Of a stretch of 64,000 nucleotides of DNA, positions 52,119-59,852 are shown piece after piece. The DNA lies in assembly GCA_963734725.1 (NCBI GenBank), contig CAVTIX010000025.1:1-64000 (forward strand), given 5' to 3'. Position 1 is the first letter of the stretch; every line of letters begins with the position of its first letter. The DNA is from DASXKD01 sp963734725 (GTDB taxonomy: Bacteria > Actinomycetota > Actinomycetes > Streptosporangiales > Streptosporangiaceae). The translations under genes and the position numbers were made by a program. The notes under the pieces are model-generated. The model worked only from the letters and a program-made list of their open reading frames with translations. It ran no database searches and was not told the origin of the DNA.

Positions 52119-52589
52119 TCAGCGCTCACGGTTGCGCTCGGCGGCCAGCAGGACGCCATCGACGATGCTCTGGTAGCCGGTGCACCGGCAGATGTTGCCG
52201 GACAGCGCTTCGCGGATCTGCTGCTCGTCGGCGTCCGGGTGGTCGCTGAGGAACGCGACCGCCTGCATGACCATCCCGGGCGTGCAGAAGCCGCACTGGA
52301 AGCTATGCGAATCCCACATCGCCTGCTGCAGTGTGCCCAGCCCGCCGTCAGGCGCCAGCCCCTCGATCGTCGTTACCTCGCGGCCGGCCGCCTGGACGGC
52401 CAGCATCAGGCACGACCGCACGGCCCGGCCGTTGACGATGACCGTGCAGGCGCCGCAGGCCCCGTGCTCGCAGCCAAGATGGGTGCCGGTGAGGTTGAGG
52501 TCATCCCGCAGGAAGTCCGCCAGCGTCTTGCGCGCTTCCGGCGAGCCCGTGCACGCCGCGCCGTTGACCCTCAGGGTGATGTCCGCCAT
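52119..52589 (-). CDS. Molybdenum hydroxylase [2Fe-2S] subunit (CoxS-like)
   Basis: A 156-residue ferredoxin-fold subunit carrying two [2Fe-2S] clusters. The N-terminal plant-type site uses C40, C45, C48 and C60 (GCEHGACGACTV, SC). The C-terminal four-helix domain uses C99, C102, C134 and C136 (CGFCTPG, CRCTGYQ). It passes electrons from the Mo site to the FAD subunit. All ligands are present. Only 14 bases separate it from the large subunit gene and 3 from the FAD subunit, so the three genes form an operon. Confidence 0.95.
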   Translation of the reverse strand: MADITLRVNGAACTGSPEARKTLADFLRDDLNLTGTHLGCEHGACGACTVIVNGRAVRSCLMLAVQAAGREVTTIEGLAPDGGLGTLQQAMWDSHSFQCGFCTPGMVMQAVAFLSDHPDADEQQIREALSGNICRCTGYQSIVDGVLLAAERNRER

Positions 52590-52592
52590 CAG

Positions 52593-53465
52593 TCACTGCC
52601 TCTCGCCGGCGTTGTCCGCGGCCTCTCGCAGGCCGCGGCGCACCAGAGCGGCCGCGACCTTCCTCCTGTACTCGGCCGACCCGTGCACGTCGGCTGGCGG
52701 GTCGCTATCGTCGGTCGCACGGCGGGCTGCCTCATCGAACAACTCGGCCGACGGCCTCTCGCCGACCAGGAGATCCTCCGCATCGCCTGCCCGGACCGGC
52801 ACATCGGAGAGGCCGGCAAACGCCAGCCGGGCGTCGCTGATCGCACCCTCGGAAAGCGTCAGCGATGCCGCCAGGCCGACGATGGCGAAGTCACCGTGGC
52901 GGCGGGCGACCTCCTGGAAGCTGGCCCCCATGCCTTGTCCCGCCGCCGGGAAACGCACCTCCGTGAGGAGCTCGTCGGGACGGCGTGACGTCGTGAGGAA
53001 TCCCTCGAACCACTCCGCCGCCGGGATCACCCGTTCGCCCGACGGGCCACGCACCACGAACTCGGCATCGAGCGCGCGGGCGACGGCCGGCAGCTCGGCC
53101 GCCGGATCGGCGTGCGCCAGGCTGCCTCCTACCGTGCCGCGGCTGCGGATTGCTTCATGACCGATCAATGGCAAGGCGGCCGCCAGCAACGGCACGTCAT
53201 CGGTGACGGTCTCCGATTCCTCGGCCAGGTACTCCCGCGTCATGGCGCCTATCGCCACCCAGCCGTCGGTCGCCGATACCCCGGACAGTTCCGCTATGCC
53301 GTTGATGTCGATGAGCACCGCCGGGTGGGCCAGCCGCAGCGCCAGTAGCGGGATCAGGCTCTGGCCGCCGGCGAGCACGCTCGCCTCGTCCTGGTGCTCA
53401 GCCAGCAATTCCACCGCCTCGGAAACCGTTCTAGGCGCCTCGTAGTCAACGGGAGGCAGTTTCAT
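52593..53465 (-). CDS. Molybdenum hydroxylase FAD subunit (CoxM-like)
   Basis: A 290-residue FAD-binding subunit. The pyrophosphate site is VLAGGQSLIPLLALR (residues 31-45) and the second site is RGTVGGSLAHADPAAELP (109-126). The C-terminal CODH-type cap domain has FRVxGLS-type LAFAGLSDVPVRAGDAEDLL. ATG 53465 (MKLPPVDYEAPRTVSEA) is chosen as family start; the frame opens upstream. First gene of the M-S-L operon. No maturation (coxD-F) or molybdopterin genes are visible nearby; they must be elsewhere. Confidence 0.93.
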   Translation of the reverse strand: MKLPPVDYEAPRTVSEAVELLAEHQDEASVLAGGQSLIPLLALRLAHPAVLIDINGIAELSGVSATDGWVAIGAMTREYLAEESETVTDDVPLLAAALPLIGHEAIRSRGTVGGSLAHADPAAELPAVARALDAEFVVRGPSGERVIPAAEWFEGFLTTSRRPDELLTEVRFPAAGQGMGASFQEVARRHGDFAIVGLAASLTLSEGAISDARLAFAGLSDVPVRAGDAEDLLVGERPSAELFDEAARRATDDSDPPADVHGSAEYRRKVAAALVRRGLREAADNAGERQ

Positions 53466-53710
53466 CGGCGCGGCCCTTCGGTCTGGCAGGGTGCTTCCAT
53501 ACAGTTGCAGGCGCACTCAGACTGCCTGACAACGATGGCGGCGGCAACCACGCTCGCCACAGCCTGGGTCATCGTCCTCGTGCTGCTGATGGTCCGCTCC
53601 GGCGGGCCCGCGGGCCGGACGCGGGTGCTCACCATGATCAGTTGGTCGCCTTTTCAAGCCGCGCCGCTGCCAGCCCTCTCGATGCCAGCAGCACGGGAAC
53701 CCCGGCTTCG

Positions 53711-53775
53711 ATGACAAGTTCGCTTGACATGTGGAAAGTGTCAAGCTAGCTTGTCTATGACAAGGACGCTTGACA
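53711..53775 (+). promoter_or_regulatory. Promoter with direct and inverted repeats (DUF1326 cassette)
   Basis: Strong promoter TTGACA (53724-53729), spacer 17, TAGCTT (53747-53752). Two direct 19-bp repeats, ATGACAAGTTCGCTTGACA (53711-53729) and ATGACAAGGACGCTTGACA (53757-53775), flank it. Inverted repeats TTGACA-N9-TGTCAA (53724-53744) and CTTGTC-TAT-GACAAG (53750-53764) overlap the -35 and -10. This dense arrangement would allow a CTTGACA/TGTCAAG-binding regulator (MarR-type by motif) to block the promoter. No such regulator gene is adjacent. Confidence 0.65.
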
Positions 53776-53790
53776 GGAAGGGAGGCCGTC

Positions 53791-53994
53791 ATGAAGCCGT
53801 GGGCACGGTGGATGCAGGTGACCGCCGCGATCGCGGTGGCGATCGTGGCGGTCAGCTCGATCGTGCAGGCCATCCGGCAAGGCAGCTGGGCGCCTCTCAT
53901 CGAGGTGGGCTGGCTGCCGGCGGTGGCGGTCGCGATCTGGTGGCCTGGCACGCGTGGCCGGTGCTGGCCCCGCCGCCAGGGCACGGCCGGGTAA
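53791..53994 (+). CDS. Small membrane protein
   Basis: A 67-residue protein from ATG 53791, with GGGAGG eight bases upstream. MKPWARWMQVTAAIAVAIVA, then VSSIVQAIRQGSWAPLIEVG and WLPAVAVAIWWPG: two hydrophobic segments joined by a short loop, ending in a basic tail. It is the first gene behind the repeat-rich promoter at 53711. No family recognised. Probably co-transcribed with the DUF1326 gene. Confidence 0.65.
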   Translation: MKPWARWMQVTAAIAVAIVAVSSIVQAIRQGSWAPLIEVGWLPAVAVAIWWPGTRGRCWPRRQGTAG

Positions 53995-54148
53995 GCGGCC
54001 CGCCAGCGCGGTCCCTATGCCTGGCTCGCCGCGGCCGGCTGATCATGAAGAGCTGGCGAGCGGTCGTGCCTGTTCCCGGGCCGGAAGCCGGTGGCGCGGC
54101 GGCACAAGTGGCAGCATGGTGTGCACCGGTCGGGCGAAGGGGGCCAGG

Positions 54149-54385
54149 ATGAGCTGGGCGGTTCCCGGGCTGCGGCAGCAGACGCCGTCAGCCTCGTTTG
54201 TGCTCGTGGCGGCCGCCGGGGCGTGGGCCGGCGTGGCGCTGCTGGCGCGCCACATGAGCGCTATGCCCGGGCCCATGGGCCTGGGCCTGGGTGCGTTCGG
54301 GCTCGCGGTGGCGGTGGTCTTCGTGCCGGGCCTGGCCCCTGGCTTGCATGAGGCGGCTTACCCTGGCCAGATGGGTGGCATGTGA
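54149..54385 (+). CDS. Small membrane protein, DUF2182-like
   Basis: A 78-residue protein from ATG 54149 (GGGGGCCAGG upstream). SASFVLVAAAGAWAGVALLA is the first span, HMSAMPGPMGLGLGAFGLAV begins the second, and it ends in a methionine/glycine-rich tail. The block W-x-x-x-L-x-x-x-M-x-x-PMGLGLGAF resembles the N-terminus of DUF2182 (putative metal-binding membrane protein), which commonly pairs with DUF1326. Here it is much shorter than the usual 200-plus residues. Its stop overlaps the DUF1326 start (TGATG), implying coupling. Confidence 0.6.
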   Translation: MSWAVPGLRQQTPSASFVLVAAAGAWAGVALLARHMSAMPGPMGLGLGAFGLAVAVVFVPGLAPGLHEAAYPGQMGGM

Positions 54386-55026
54386 TGGCCGGACCGGAAC
54401 CGGGCCGGGTAAGCGACTGGCGCGTGCGAGGCTCCTATTTCGAGGGATGCAACTGCGAGGCGATCTGCCCGTGCCGGAGCGTGGGCGGGCGTCCCGGCGG
54501 GCCGTCCACGTTCGGAGAGTGCTTCGGCGCCCTGTCCTGGCACATCCACCAGGGCCACGCCGACGGCACCGATCTGTCCGGGCTGCGGGCCGTGCTCTCG
54601 ATCCGCTACTTCGACCGGGTGCAGCCCAGCACCCGGTGGGAGGTCGTGCTCTACGTCGACGAGGACGCCAGCGACCAGCAGCGGGAAGCGCTGGGCGACA
54701 TCTTCCTCGGCCGGGCCGGCGGAACGGTCGCCCGCCTGTACGGCCCGGCTATCGGGGAGGTCTGCGCCGTCCGGCCCGCCCGGATCACCCTCGAACACAC
54801 CGCCGCCCGCAAGCGCATCGACGTCGTGGGCTACCTGACCGTGGCGGCCGAGGGCGCCGCCTCCGACCCTGGCGACGTGCGGTGCGGCATCCCGGGCTTC
54901 GACCACCCCGGCACCGAACTCCACGGTGACTCCCTGCGATCGACCGACCCCGTGCTGCGCTGGGAGGTCAAAGGGCGCCGACACGCCGCATTCACCACCG
55001 ACTTCGACTACATCTCCGGCCCCTGA
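54385..55026 (+). CDS. DUF1326 domain protein
   Basis: A 213-residue protein with the DUF1326 signature GSYFEGCNCEAICPCRSVGG: four cysteines C22, C24, C28 and C30 in a C-x-C-x3-C-x-C cluster near the N-terminus, suited to bind a metal. The core has FGALSWHIHQGHADGTDLSG (two histidines). The rest alternates strand and turn (AVLSIRYFDR, WEVVLYVDED), ending HAAFTTDFDYISGP. DUF1326 proteins are poorly characterised and are often linked to DUF2182 membrane proteins and metal or redox stress. ATG 54385 overlaps the previous stop. Confidence 0.85.
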   Translation: MAGPEPGRVSDWRVRGSYFEGCNCEAICPCRSVGGRPGGPSTFGECFGALSWHIHQGHADGTDLSGLRAVLSIRYFDRVQPSTRWEVVLYVDEDASDQQREALGDIFLGRAGGTVARLYGPAIGEVCAVRPARITLEHTAARKRIDVVGYLTVAAEGAASDPGDVRCGIPGFDHPGTELHGDSLRSTDPVLRWEVKGRRHAAFTTDFDYISGP

Positions 55027-55047
55027 ACGCGGCCCGCGAAGCCCGGC

Positions 55048-56067
55048 TTACCCTAACCGGCTTGCGGCCGGCGGCCCGGTCGAGCCGCGTCTACGCAGGC
55101 GCGGTGGCTGAACAGTGCGGCGGCGGTAAGGCTTTCGCTCGATAGCCGCCAGGACGAGCCGGACGGCGCCGCGGACGATCCGGTCGACGTTCCAGTCCAT
55201 CGTGGTGAGCGCCGGTGTCAACAGCGCGGACATCGGGTGACCGTCGTAGCCGGAGATCGACACCTCGTCAGGGATGCGCAATCCGAGTTCGCGGGCAGCC
55301 TCGTAGGCGCCGTAGGCGATGGAGTCGGCGAAACAGAACAGCGCCGTTGGCCGGTCCGTCTTCGAGAGCACCTCGTGCGCCACCTCGGTTGCTGCCGTGA
55401 GCCTGGGCGGGGAGCTGATGATGCTCACGTCCAGGCCGAGCCGCTCGGCCTCCGCGGTGACGTGGATGTCCGCCGGCCGATCCGGCGTGCTTGGCTGAGT
55501 CGGGGTTAGCACGCCGATCCGCCGGTGGCCCAGCTTGTGCAAATGCTCCAGGGCGAGTGTGACCCCGGTGCGGTTGTCGAACACGACCTCACCGGCCGCG
55601 TCCACGCCGCGCAATGCGTCGCCGATCGCCACGATGGGCAGGCTTTCTGCCAGTTCTGACCATCGCTCATCGGATGGGTCGAGTGGCTGCACGATGAGGC
55701 CGTCCACGCGTTGATCCCGGAGCTGGCGGGCCAGCAGCATCTGGCGTTCCGGGTCGTCGGCGGCGTCCACGAGGAGGGCATAGTGGTCACGGGCCAGCAG
55801 CGCGCTGCCGATGCCGACGCCGAGCAGCTGCTGCCACAGGTCCTCCAGCGACCCGAAGAGCAGCCCCACGGTCCCGGTCCGGCCGCTGGCGAGGGCACGG
55901 GCGATGCGGTCAACGTTGTAGCCAAGCTCAGCCGCAGCGCGGCGCACCCGCTCCTGGGTTTCGTCTGAGGTCTGGATCCCCCGCAGGGCGTAGGAGACAG
56001 CGGCAGGCGATAGCCCCGTCGCCTCGGCCACCTCGCGGATCGTCGCACGCTTGCGTTGCTGCGGCAC
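55048..56067 (-). CDS. LacI-family transcriptional regulator
   Basis: A 339-residue repressor. HTH: RATIREVAEATGLSPAAVSY, ALRG, with hinge helix VDRIARALASGRTGTVGLLF. The effector domain is a periplasmic-binding fold: LLVDAADDPERQMLLARQLR, VDGLIVQPLDPSDER, VFDNRTGVTLALEHLHKLGH, RRIGVLTP, and ISGYDGHPMSALLTPALTTM. Start is GTG 56067 (GGAAAC upstream); TTG 56076 is also possible. The C-terminus has an unusual extra basic tail. It is divergent from the amidohydrolase operon with the operator between, so it is most likely that operon's repressor. Confidence 0.93.
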   Translation of the reverse strand: MPQQRKRATIREVAEATGLSPAAVSYALRGIQTSDETQERVRRAAAELGYNVDRIARALASGRTGTVGLLFGSLEDLWQQLLGVGIGSALLARDHYALLVDAADDPERQMLLARQLRDQRVDGLIVQPLDPSDERWSELAESLPIVAIGDALRGVDAAGEVVFDNRTGVTLALEHLHKLGHRRIGVLTPTQPSTPDRPADIHVTAEAERLGLDVSIISSPPRLTAATEVAHEVLSKTDRPTALFCFADSIAYGAYEAARELGLRIPDEVSISGYDGHPMSALLTPALTTMDWNVDRIVRGAVRLVLAAIERKPYRRRTVQPPRLRRRGSTGPPAASRLG

Positions 56068-56213
56068 CGTTTCCAATTCTGTGGTTTGCCGACCCTTTGC
56101 CAGCCTAGCGGTCGCGGCCGCCGTGCCAGATTGCCACGCCGTGACAAAAGCCTAGTGGCAGTTTCTGCGCCGGGCAGCCCCCGCCAACGGCCAGGCCCTT
56201 GACGCGGCGAGTG

Positions 56214-56253
56214 CTGAAGCGGTTCACTGAAACGTATAAGTGAACCGCTTCAG
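56214..56253. promoter_or_regulatory. Double LacI operator in a 40-bp inverted repeat
   Basis: CTGAAGCGGTTCACT (56214-56228) and AGTGAACCGCTTCAG (56239-56253) are perfect complements around GAAACGTATA. Each arm contains a LacI-type quasi-palindrome with central CG: TGAAGCGGTTCA (56215-56226) and TGAACCGCTTCA (56241-56252), centres 26 bp apart. TATAAG in the spacer region can be a -10 for the rightward operon, and TATACG on the other strand for lacI. This fits autoregulation plus repression of the 56355 operon. Confidence 0.8.
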
Positions 56254-56328
56254 TAGCCGGTGCTGCTGGCGCCTGGCAGCTGGCCAACATCCAACCCGCC
56301 CGGCGACCAGTCCAGAGATCAGCGCTTG

Positions 56329-56355
56329 ATGACCGGACCCAAGACCAGCGCCTGA
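56329..56355 (+). CDS. Possible 8-residue leader ORF, TGATG-coupled
   Basis: ATG 56329 opens ATG ACC GGA CCC AAG ACC AGC GCC TGA; the TGA overlaps the ATG of the amidohydrolase (TGATG). It arises from a tandem duplication of about 26 bp that repeats the start region (GATCAGCGCTTGATGACCGG / GACCAGCGCCTGATGACCGG). Translation could couple to the main gene. May be incidental. Confidence 0.35.
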   Translation: MTGPKTSA

Positions 56356-57332
56356 TGACCGGCCCAGAGATCAGCGGAGGGAACCTGCACGTCGACATTC
56401 ACCAGCACGTCTGGCCGGACGTGCTGGCCGAGGAACTGCGGCGGCGATCACGGCCGCCGCGGCTGGAAGGCTGGACGCTGCTCACGTCCGGCGAGCCGCC
56501 CTTCAAGGTGAACCCGGCAGATCACGACGTCGCCCTGCGGGCAGCGCAAGCGGCCAGCGATGGTGTCGGCCGCGTCGTGATCGGCCTGTCCAGCCCGCTC
56601 GGCATCGAGTACCTGATGCCCGAGGATGCGGTACCGCTGCTGGACGCTTATCACGACGGGGTTATCGAGCTGGGGGCTCCGTTCGCCGGCTGGGCCTCGG
56701 CCTGCCTCACGGCAATCGACGCGCCCGGTCTCGTCAAGCAGTTCGATCGCGGGTTTGTCGGGCTCCAGCTGCCGGCAACTGCGGTTGCTGACGAGTCCGG
56801 CTATCAATGGTGCAGCCCATTGCTTGACGTCCTCGCCGAGCGTGACCTCCCCCTCTTCATCCATCCCGGGCCCGCGGCCAGAGCAAACGCGACCGGCACG
56901 GCGTGGTGGGCCGCCCTCGTCCCCTACGTTCAGCAACTGCACGCGGCCTGGTTCGCGTTCCGCGCCTACGGCCGGCCGGCCTACCCACGGCTGCGGGTCT
57001 GCTTTACCGCGCTGGCAGGCCTCGGCCCGCTGCATGGCGAGCGCCTGGCCGCCCGTGGCGGCGCTGACCCGCTGGCGCGGGGCGCGGTAGATCCGCACAT
57101 GTTCGTTGAGACTTCCAGTTACGGCAGCCGTGCCGTGGACTCTGTGCTCCGCGTGCTCGGCGTTGACATGCTCGTATTCGGCTCAGACCGGCCGTATGCG
57201 GAGCCGTATCCCGATTTCGGCCTTGGCGGCGCTGCGCGCCATGCGATCCGCGCGGCGAACCCAGCGCGGCTGTTGCATGGTGACTGTCAGCCGTCGCACG
57301 CCGGATCGGACCGTCCAGCAGGAGAGGAGTGA
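56355..57332 (+). CDS. Amidohydrolase-2-type TIM-barrel protein
   Basis: A 325-residue metal-dependent hydrolase/decarboxylase of the amidohydrolase-2 group. NLHVDIHQHVWPDVLAEELR near residue 10 gives the HxH pair. LPLFIHPGPAARAN carries the later histidine (about residue 172), and VDMLVFGSDRPYAEPYPDFG the conserved aspartate. Members hydrolyse lactones, amides or decarboxylate aromatic acids. ATG 56355 comes after a short leader ORF. It is first in the operon with the cupin gene (RBS overlaps its end) and lies under the LacI operators. The loop sequence is unusual; the exact substrate is not known. Confidence 0.85.
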   Translation: MTGPEISGGNLHVDIHQHVWPDVLAEELRRRSRPPRLEGWTLLTSGEPPFKVNPADHDVALRAAQAASDGVGRVVIGLSSPLGIEYLMPEDAVPLLDAYHDGVIELGAPFAGWASACLTAIDAPGLVKQFDRGFVGLQLPATAVADESGYQWCSPLLDVLAERDLPLFIHPGPAARANATGTAWWAALVPYVQQLHAAWFAFRAYGRPAYPRLRVCFTALAGLGPLHGERLAARGGADPLARGAVDPHMFVETSSYGSRAVDSVLRVLGVDMLVFGSDRPYAEPYPDFGLGGAARHAIRAANPARLLHGDCQPSHAGSDRPAGEE

Positions 57333-57337
57333 CGACA

Positions 57338-57850
57338 ATGACTTTCTCCGTGCTCCCCGCCCGGTTTCTCGATCAGCGCGAACTGGCTGAACTCGTCGAG
57401 AACCTGGCTGGCCGCCCGGACCTGTGGAGCGATCAGGTTACCTACGCCGGGGGCCAGCGGCACTACGCCTCGATCCACCGCGACGAGTACGTGGACGTCT
57501 GGCTCATCTGCTGGTCTCCCGGTAACGACACGGGCTGGCATGACCACGACATCTCATCCGGAGCGGTTCGCGTGGTGCGGGGCGCGCTCGTGGAGTCCAA
57601 TCTCCGGATTGGCGGCGTGCACGTGCAAAGAGCCATCACCGAAGGTGGCTCGTTCTCCTTCGGGCCCGATCATATTCACCGGCTTACCGGTGCGGCTGCG
57701 CCGGCCATCTCCCTGCATGCGTACTCACCCCCGCTGTGGCGGCTCGGTCAGTACACCATCGATGACGGCGGTGTGATGCGCCGCGTGTCGGTCTGCTACG
57801 CCGACGAGCTCCGCCCGCTTGACTCGCCGCCTACCGTCCAGGTCGCCTAG
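57338..57850 (+). CDS. Cysteine dioxygenase-like cupin
   Basis: A 170-residue cupin of the cysteine dioxygenase/3-mercaptopropionate dioxygenase family, thiol dioxygenases using a 3-histidine Fe(II) site. PGNDTGWHDHDISSGAVRVV holds H-x-H (two ligands). FGPDHIHRLTGAAAPAISLH supplies the third histidine and the family H-x-x-x-N-like end. YASIHRDEYVDVWLICWSPG precedes it. ATG 57338 has GGAGAGGAG eight bases upstream; the gene overlaps or touches the previous stop. It converts a thiol to sulfinate. Its place between an amidohydrolase and a homocysteine methyltransferase-like gene suggests thiol/sulfur catabolism. Confidence 0.9.
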   Translation: MTFSVLPARFLDQRELAELVENLAGRPDLWSDQVTYAGGQRHYASIHRDEYVDVWLICWSPGNDTGWHDHDISSGAVRVVRGALVESNLRIGGVHVQRAITEGGSFSFGPDHIHRLTGAAAPAISLHAYSPPLWRLGQYTIDDGGVMRRVSVCYADELRPLDSPPTVQVA

Positions 57851-58052
57851 TGCCGGGCAGGCGGGTAACGATGAGGTGTTTGCCAGCGGCGGGTGGCGCG
57901 GCGCCGGATGTAAGTTCGCCCCGTGGGGTGGGGCGGGTGCTCGCTCAGCTGGCCTTGCAGCAGAGCACCAGCTACGACATCCGCCGCTTTGCGCCTGCCA
58001 GGTTCGCTGGCGGCTGCGAGGCCGGCGGCCTGCAGGCAGGAGGTGCGGTCTC

Positions 58053-59087
58053 ATGAACGGGGTCTGGAAGCCGGGACTCATGGAACGGCTGAAGAGCGGC
58101 GCGGTGCTCGGCGCCGAGGGCTACGTATTCGAGCTGGAACGCCGTGGGTATATCAAGGCAGGCCCGTACGTGCCCGAGGTGGTCCTGGACTTTCCCGACG
58201 CGGTGCGCGAACTGCACCGGGAATTCCTGCGGGCGGGCTCGGATGTCATGGTGGCGCTCACCTACTACGCGCACCGCGAGAAGCTGCGGGACGTAGGCCG
58301 CCAGGATGACCTGGAGGCGATGAACCGGCACGCCGTGCGGATTGCCCGCGAGATCGCCCAGGAGGGCGATGCCTTGGTAGCCGGCAATGTCTGCAACACC
58401 TGGGCCTACGATCCAGACGACCTTAAGGCCCAAAACGCCGTCCGTGCCATGTATACCGAACAGCTGGACTGGGCGGCGGAGGAAGGCGTTGACTTCGTCA
58501 TCTCCGAGACCAATGACTATCTCGGCGAAGCGCTGATCGCGCTGGAGGTCATCCAAGGGCTGGGGCTGCCAGCGATGGTCACGCTGGCGCCGACACAGCC
58601 AGACCAGACGCGTGACGGCTACAGCTACGTCGAAGCTTGCCGCATCCTCGCCGCAGAGGGCGCCCAGGTCGTTGGCCTGAACTGCGACCGCGGGCCACAG
58701 ACGATGCTGCCGCTGCTGGCCAGCATCCGGGAGAAGGTCGACTGCGCGGTCGCCGCCCAACCGGTGCCATACCGCACGGACGCGGCCGCGTTGACGATGC
58801 AGACCCTCCGGTCCGAGACCGCGCAGCAGGCCTTCCCCATCGCGCTGGAGCCTTTCGGATGCACGCGCTTTGAGATGGCGCAATTCGCGATCCAAGCGCG
58901 TGACCTCGGAGTGGACTACGTGGGCATCTGCTGCGGCGCCGGTCCGCACCACGTCCGGGCGATGGCCGAGGCGCTGGGCCGTGAGGTCCCGGCCAGCAGA
59001 TACTCCCCGTCGATGGACCTGCACCCGATGTTCCGCGCAAATGTATCAACGAAAGACGCCACATTCCTCGGCTCCTGGAACGCGTGA
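58053..59087 (+). CDS. Homocysteine S-methyltransferase-like (BHMT-type) protein
   Basis: A 344-residue protein of the Zn-dependent homocysteine methyltransferase family (BHMT/MetH N-domain). ATG 58053 is preceded by AGGAGG nine bases upstream. Zn ligands: VVGLNCDRGPQTM (cysteine, about residue 210) and YVGICCGAGPHHVRAMAEAL (Cys-Cys, about residue 291). The barrel has GYVFELERRGYIKAGPYVPE, AGSDVMVALTYYAHREKLRD, GVDFVISETNDYLGEA and VAAQPVPYRTD. BHMT-type proteins move methyl groups from betaine-like donors to a thiol. Third gene of the LacI-controlled operon, 202 bases after the cupin. Confidence 0.9.
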   Translation: MNGVWKPGLMERLKSGAVLGAEGYVFELERRGYIKAGPYVPEVVLDFPDAVRELHREFLRAGSDVMVALTYYAHREKLRDVGRQDDLEAMNRHAVRIAREIAQEGDALVAGNVCNTWAYDPDDLKAQNAVRAMYTEQLDWAAEEGVDFVISETNDYLGEALIALEVIQGLGLPAMVTLAPTQPDQTRDGYSYVEACRILAAEGAQVVGLNCDRGPQTMLPLLASIREKVDCAVAAQPVPYRTDAAALTMQTLRSETAQQAFPIALEPFGCTRFEMAQFAIQARDLGVDYVGICCGAGPHHVRAMAEALGREVPASRYSPSMDLHPMFRANVSTKDATFLGSWNA

Positions 59088-59230
59088 AGCTGGCGGTCGC
59101 GCAGCTCCTCCGAGGACGGCGCCGACCAAGCGGGGGCAGGCCCGGCCGCTGGCCCCGCTCCCGGCGGCGCCTGAGCGGGAATCCTGGGCGGCGGCGCGGT
59201 GTTAGCACGTAAGTTCGAAGGGACTACGAC

Positions 59231-59779
59231 TTGTTCAAGCTCAAGAACGGCGCCGGCACCCGCCCGGCGCCCGCGCCGCCGCTCGAGGGCCACGGCCCGG
59301 ACGGGGCCGAGCGCGCGACCTTCGCCGCGGGATGCTTCTGGGGTGTCGAGGCGGCCTTCCGTCAGATCAATGGGGTGCTACAGACCGCGGTCGGCTATAC
59401 CGGCGGGCATGTGCCGGACCCCAGCTACGAGCGGGTCTGCCGGGGCCGCACCGGCCACGCCGAGGCGGTCGAGGTGTGGTTCGACCCTGCCCAGGTCAGC
59501 TACGCGGAGCTGCTCCAGGCGTTCTGGCGGATCCACAATCCGACCACCCGCAACCGCCAGGGCTTCGATTTCGGCAGCCAGTACCGCTCGGCGATCTTCT
59601 ACCACGACGCCGACCAGCGGGAAGCCGCGATCGCATCACGCGACGCCGAGCAGCAATCGCTGCGGCGACCGATCGTCACGCAGATCACCCCCGCGACTGC
59701 GTTCTACCCGGCCGAGGAGCATCACCAGCGGTACCTCGAAAAGCACGGCCGGACCGCCTGCGCGGTCACCGTTCAGTAA
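59231..59779 (+). CDS. msrA: Peptide-methionine (S)-S-oxide reductase
   Basis: A 182-residue MsrA. ATFAAGCFWGVEAAFRQI contains the catalytic GCFWG (C35) and the substrate-binding residues. GVLQTAVGYTGGHVPDPSYE is the family GYxGG block, then TGHAEAVEVWFDPAQVSYAE, and GSQYRSAIFYHDADQREAAI. Start TTG 59231 follows an in-frame TAA a few codons upstream, with GAAGGGA as RBS. It repairs oxidised methionine in the cytoplasm with thioredoxin. An extra 25-residue polar N-terminus precedes the domain. Independent transcript, convergent with the DUF5995 gene. Confidence 0.95.
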   Translation: MFKLKNGAGTRPAPAPPLEGHGPDGAERATFAAGCFWGVEAAFRQINGVLQTAVGYTGGHVPDPSYERVCRGRTGHAEAVEVWFDPAQVSYAELLQAFWRIHNPTTRNRQGFDFGSQYRSAIFYHDADQREAAIASRDAEQQSLRRPIVTQITPATAFYPAEEHHQRYLEKHGRTACAVTVQ

Positions 59780-59852
59780 CCGGGCCCGCGGGCCCGCCTT
59801 GACAGGGGATCCGGTCCACGCCGCCGTTGTCATCGCGCCTGGGTCGCGTGTG

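Noticed and set aside
57850..58056. A 68-codon plus-strand frame between the cupin and BHMT-like genes
   Set aside because: GTG start without RBS, no family, and it ends by overlap with the real ATG; probably untranslated spacer.
57972..59024. A 350-codon minus-strand frame opposite the BHMT-like gene
   Set aside because: Shadow of a clear family member with RBS on the other strand.
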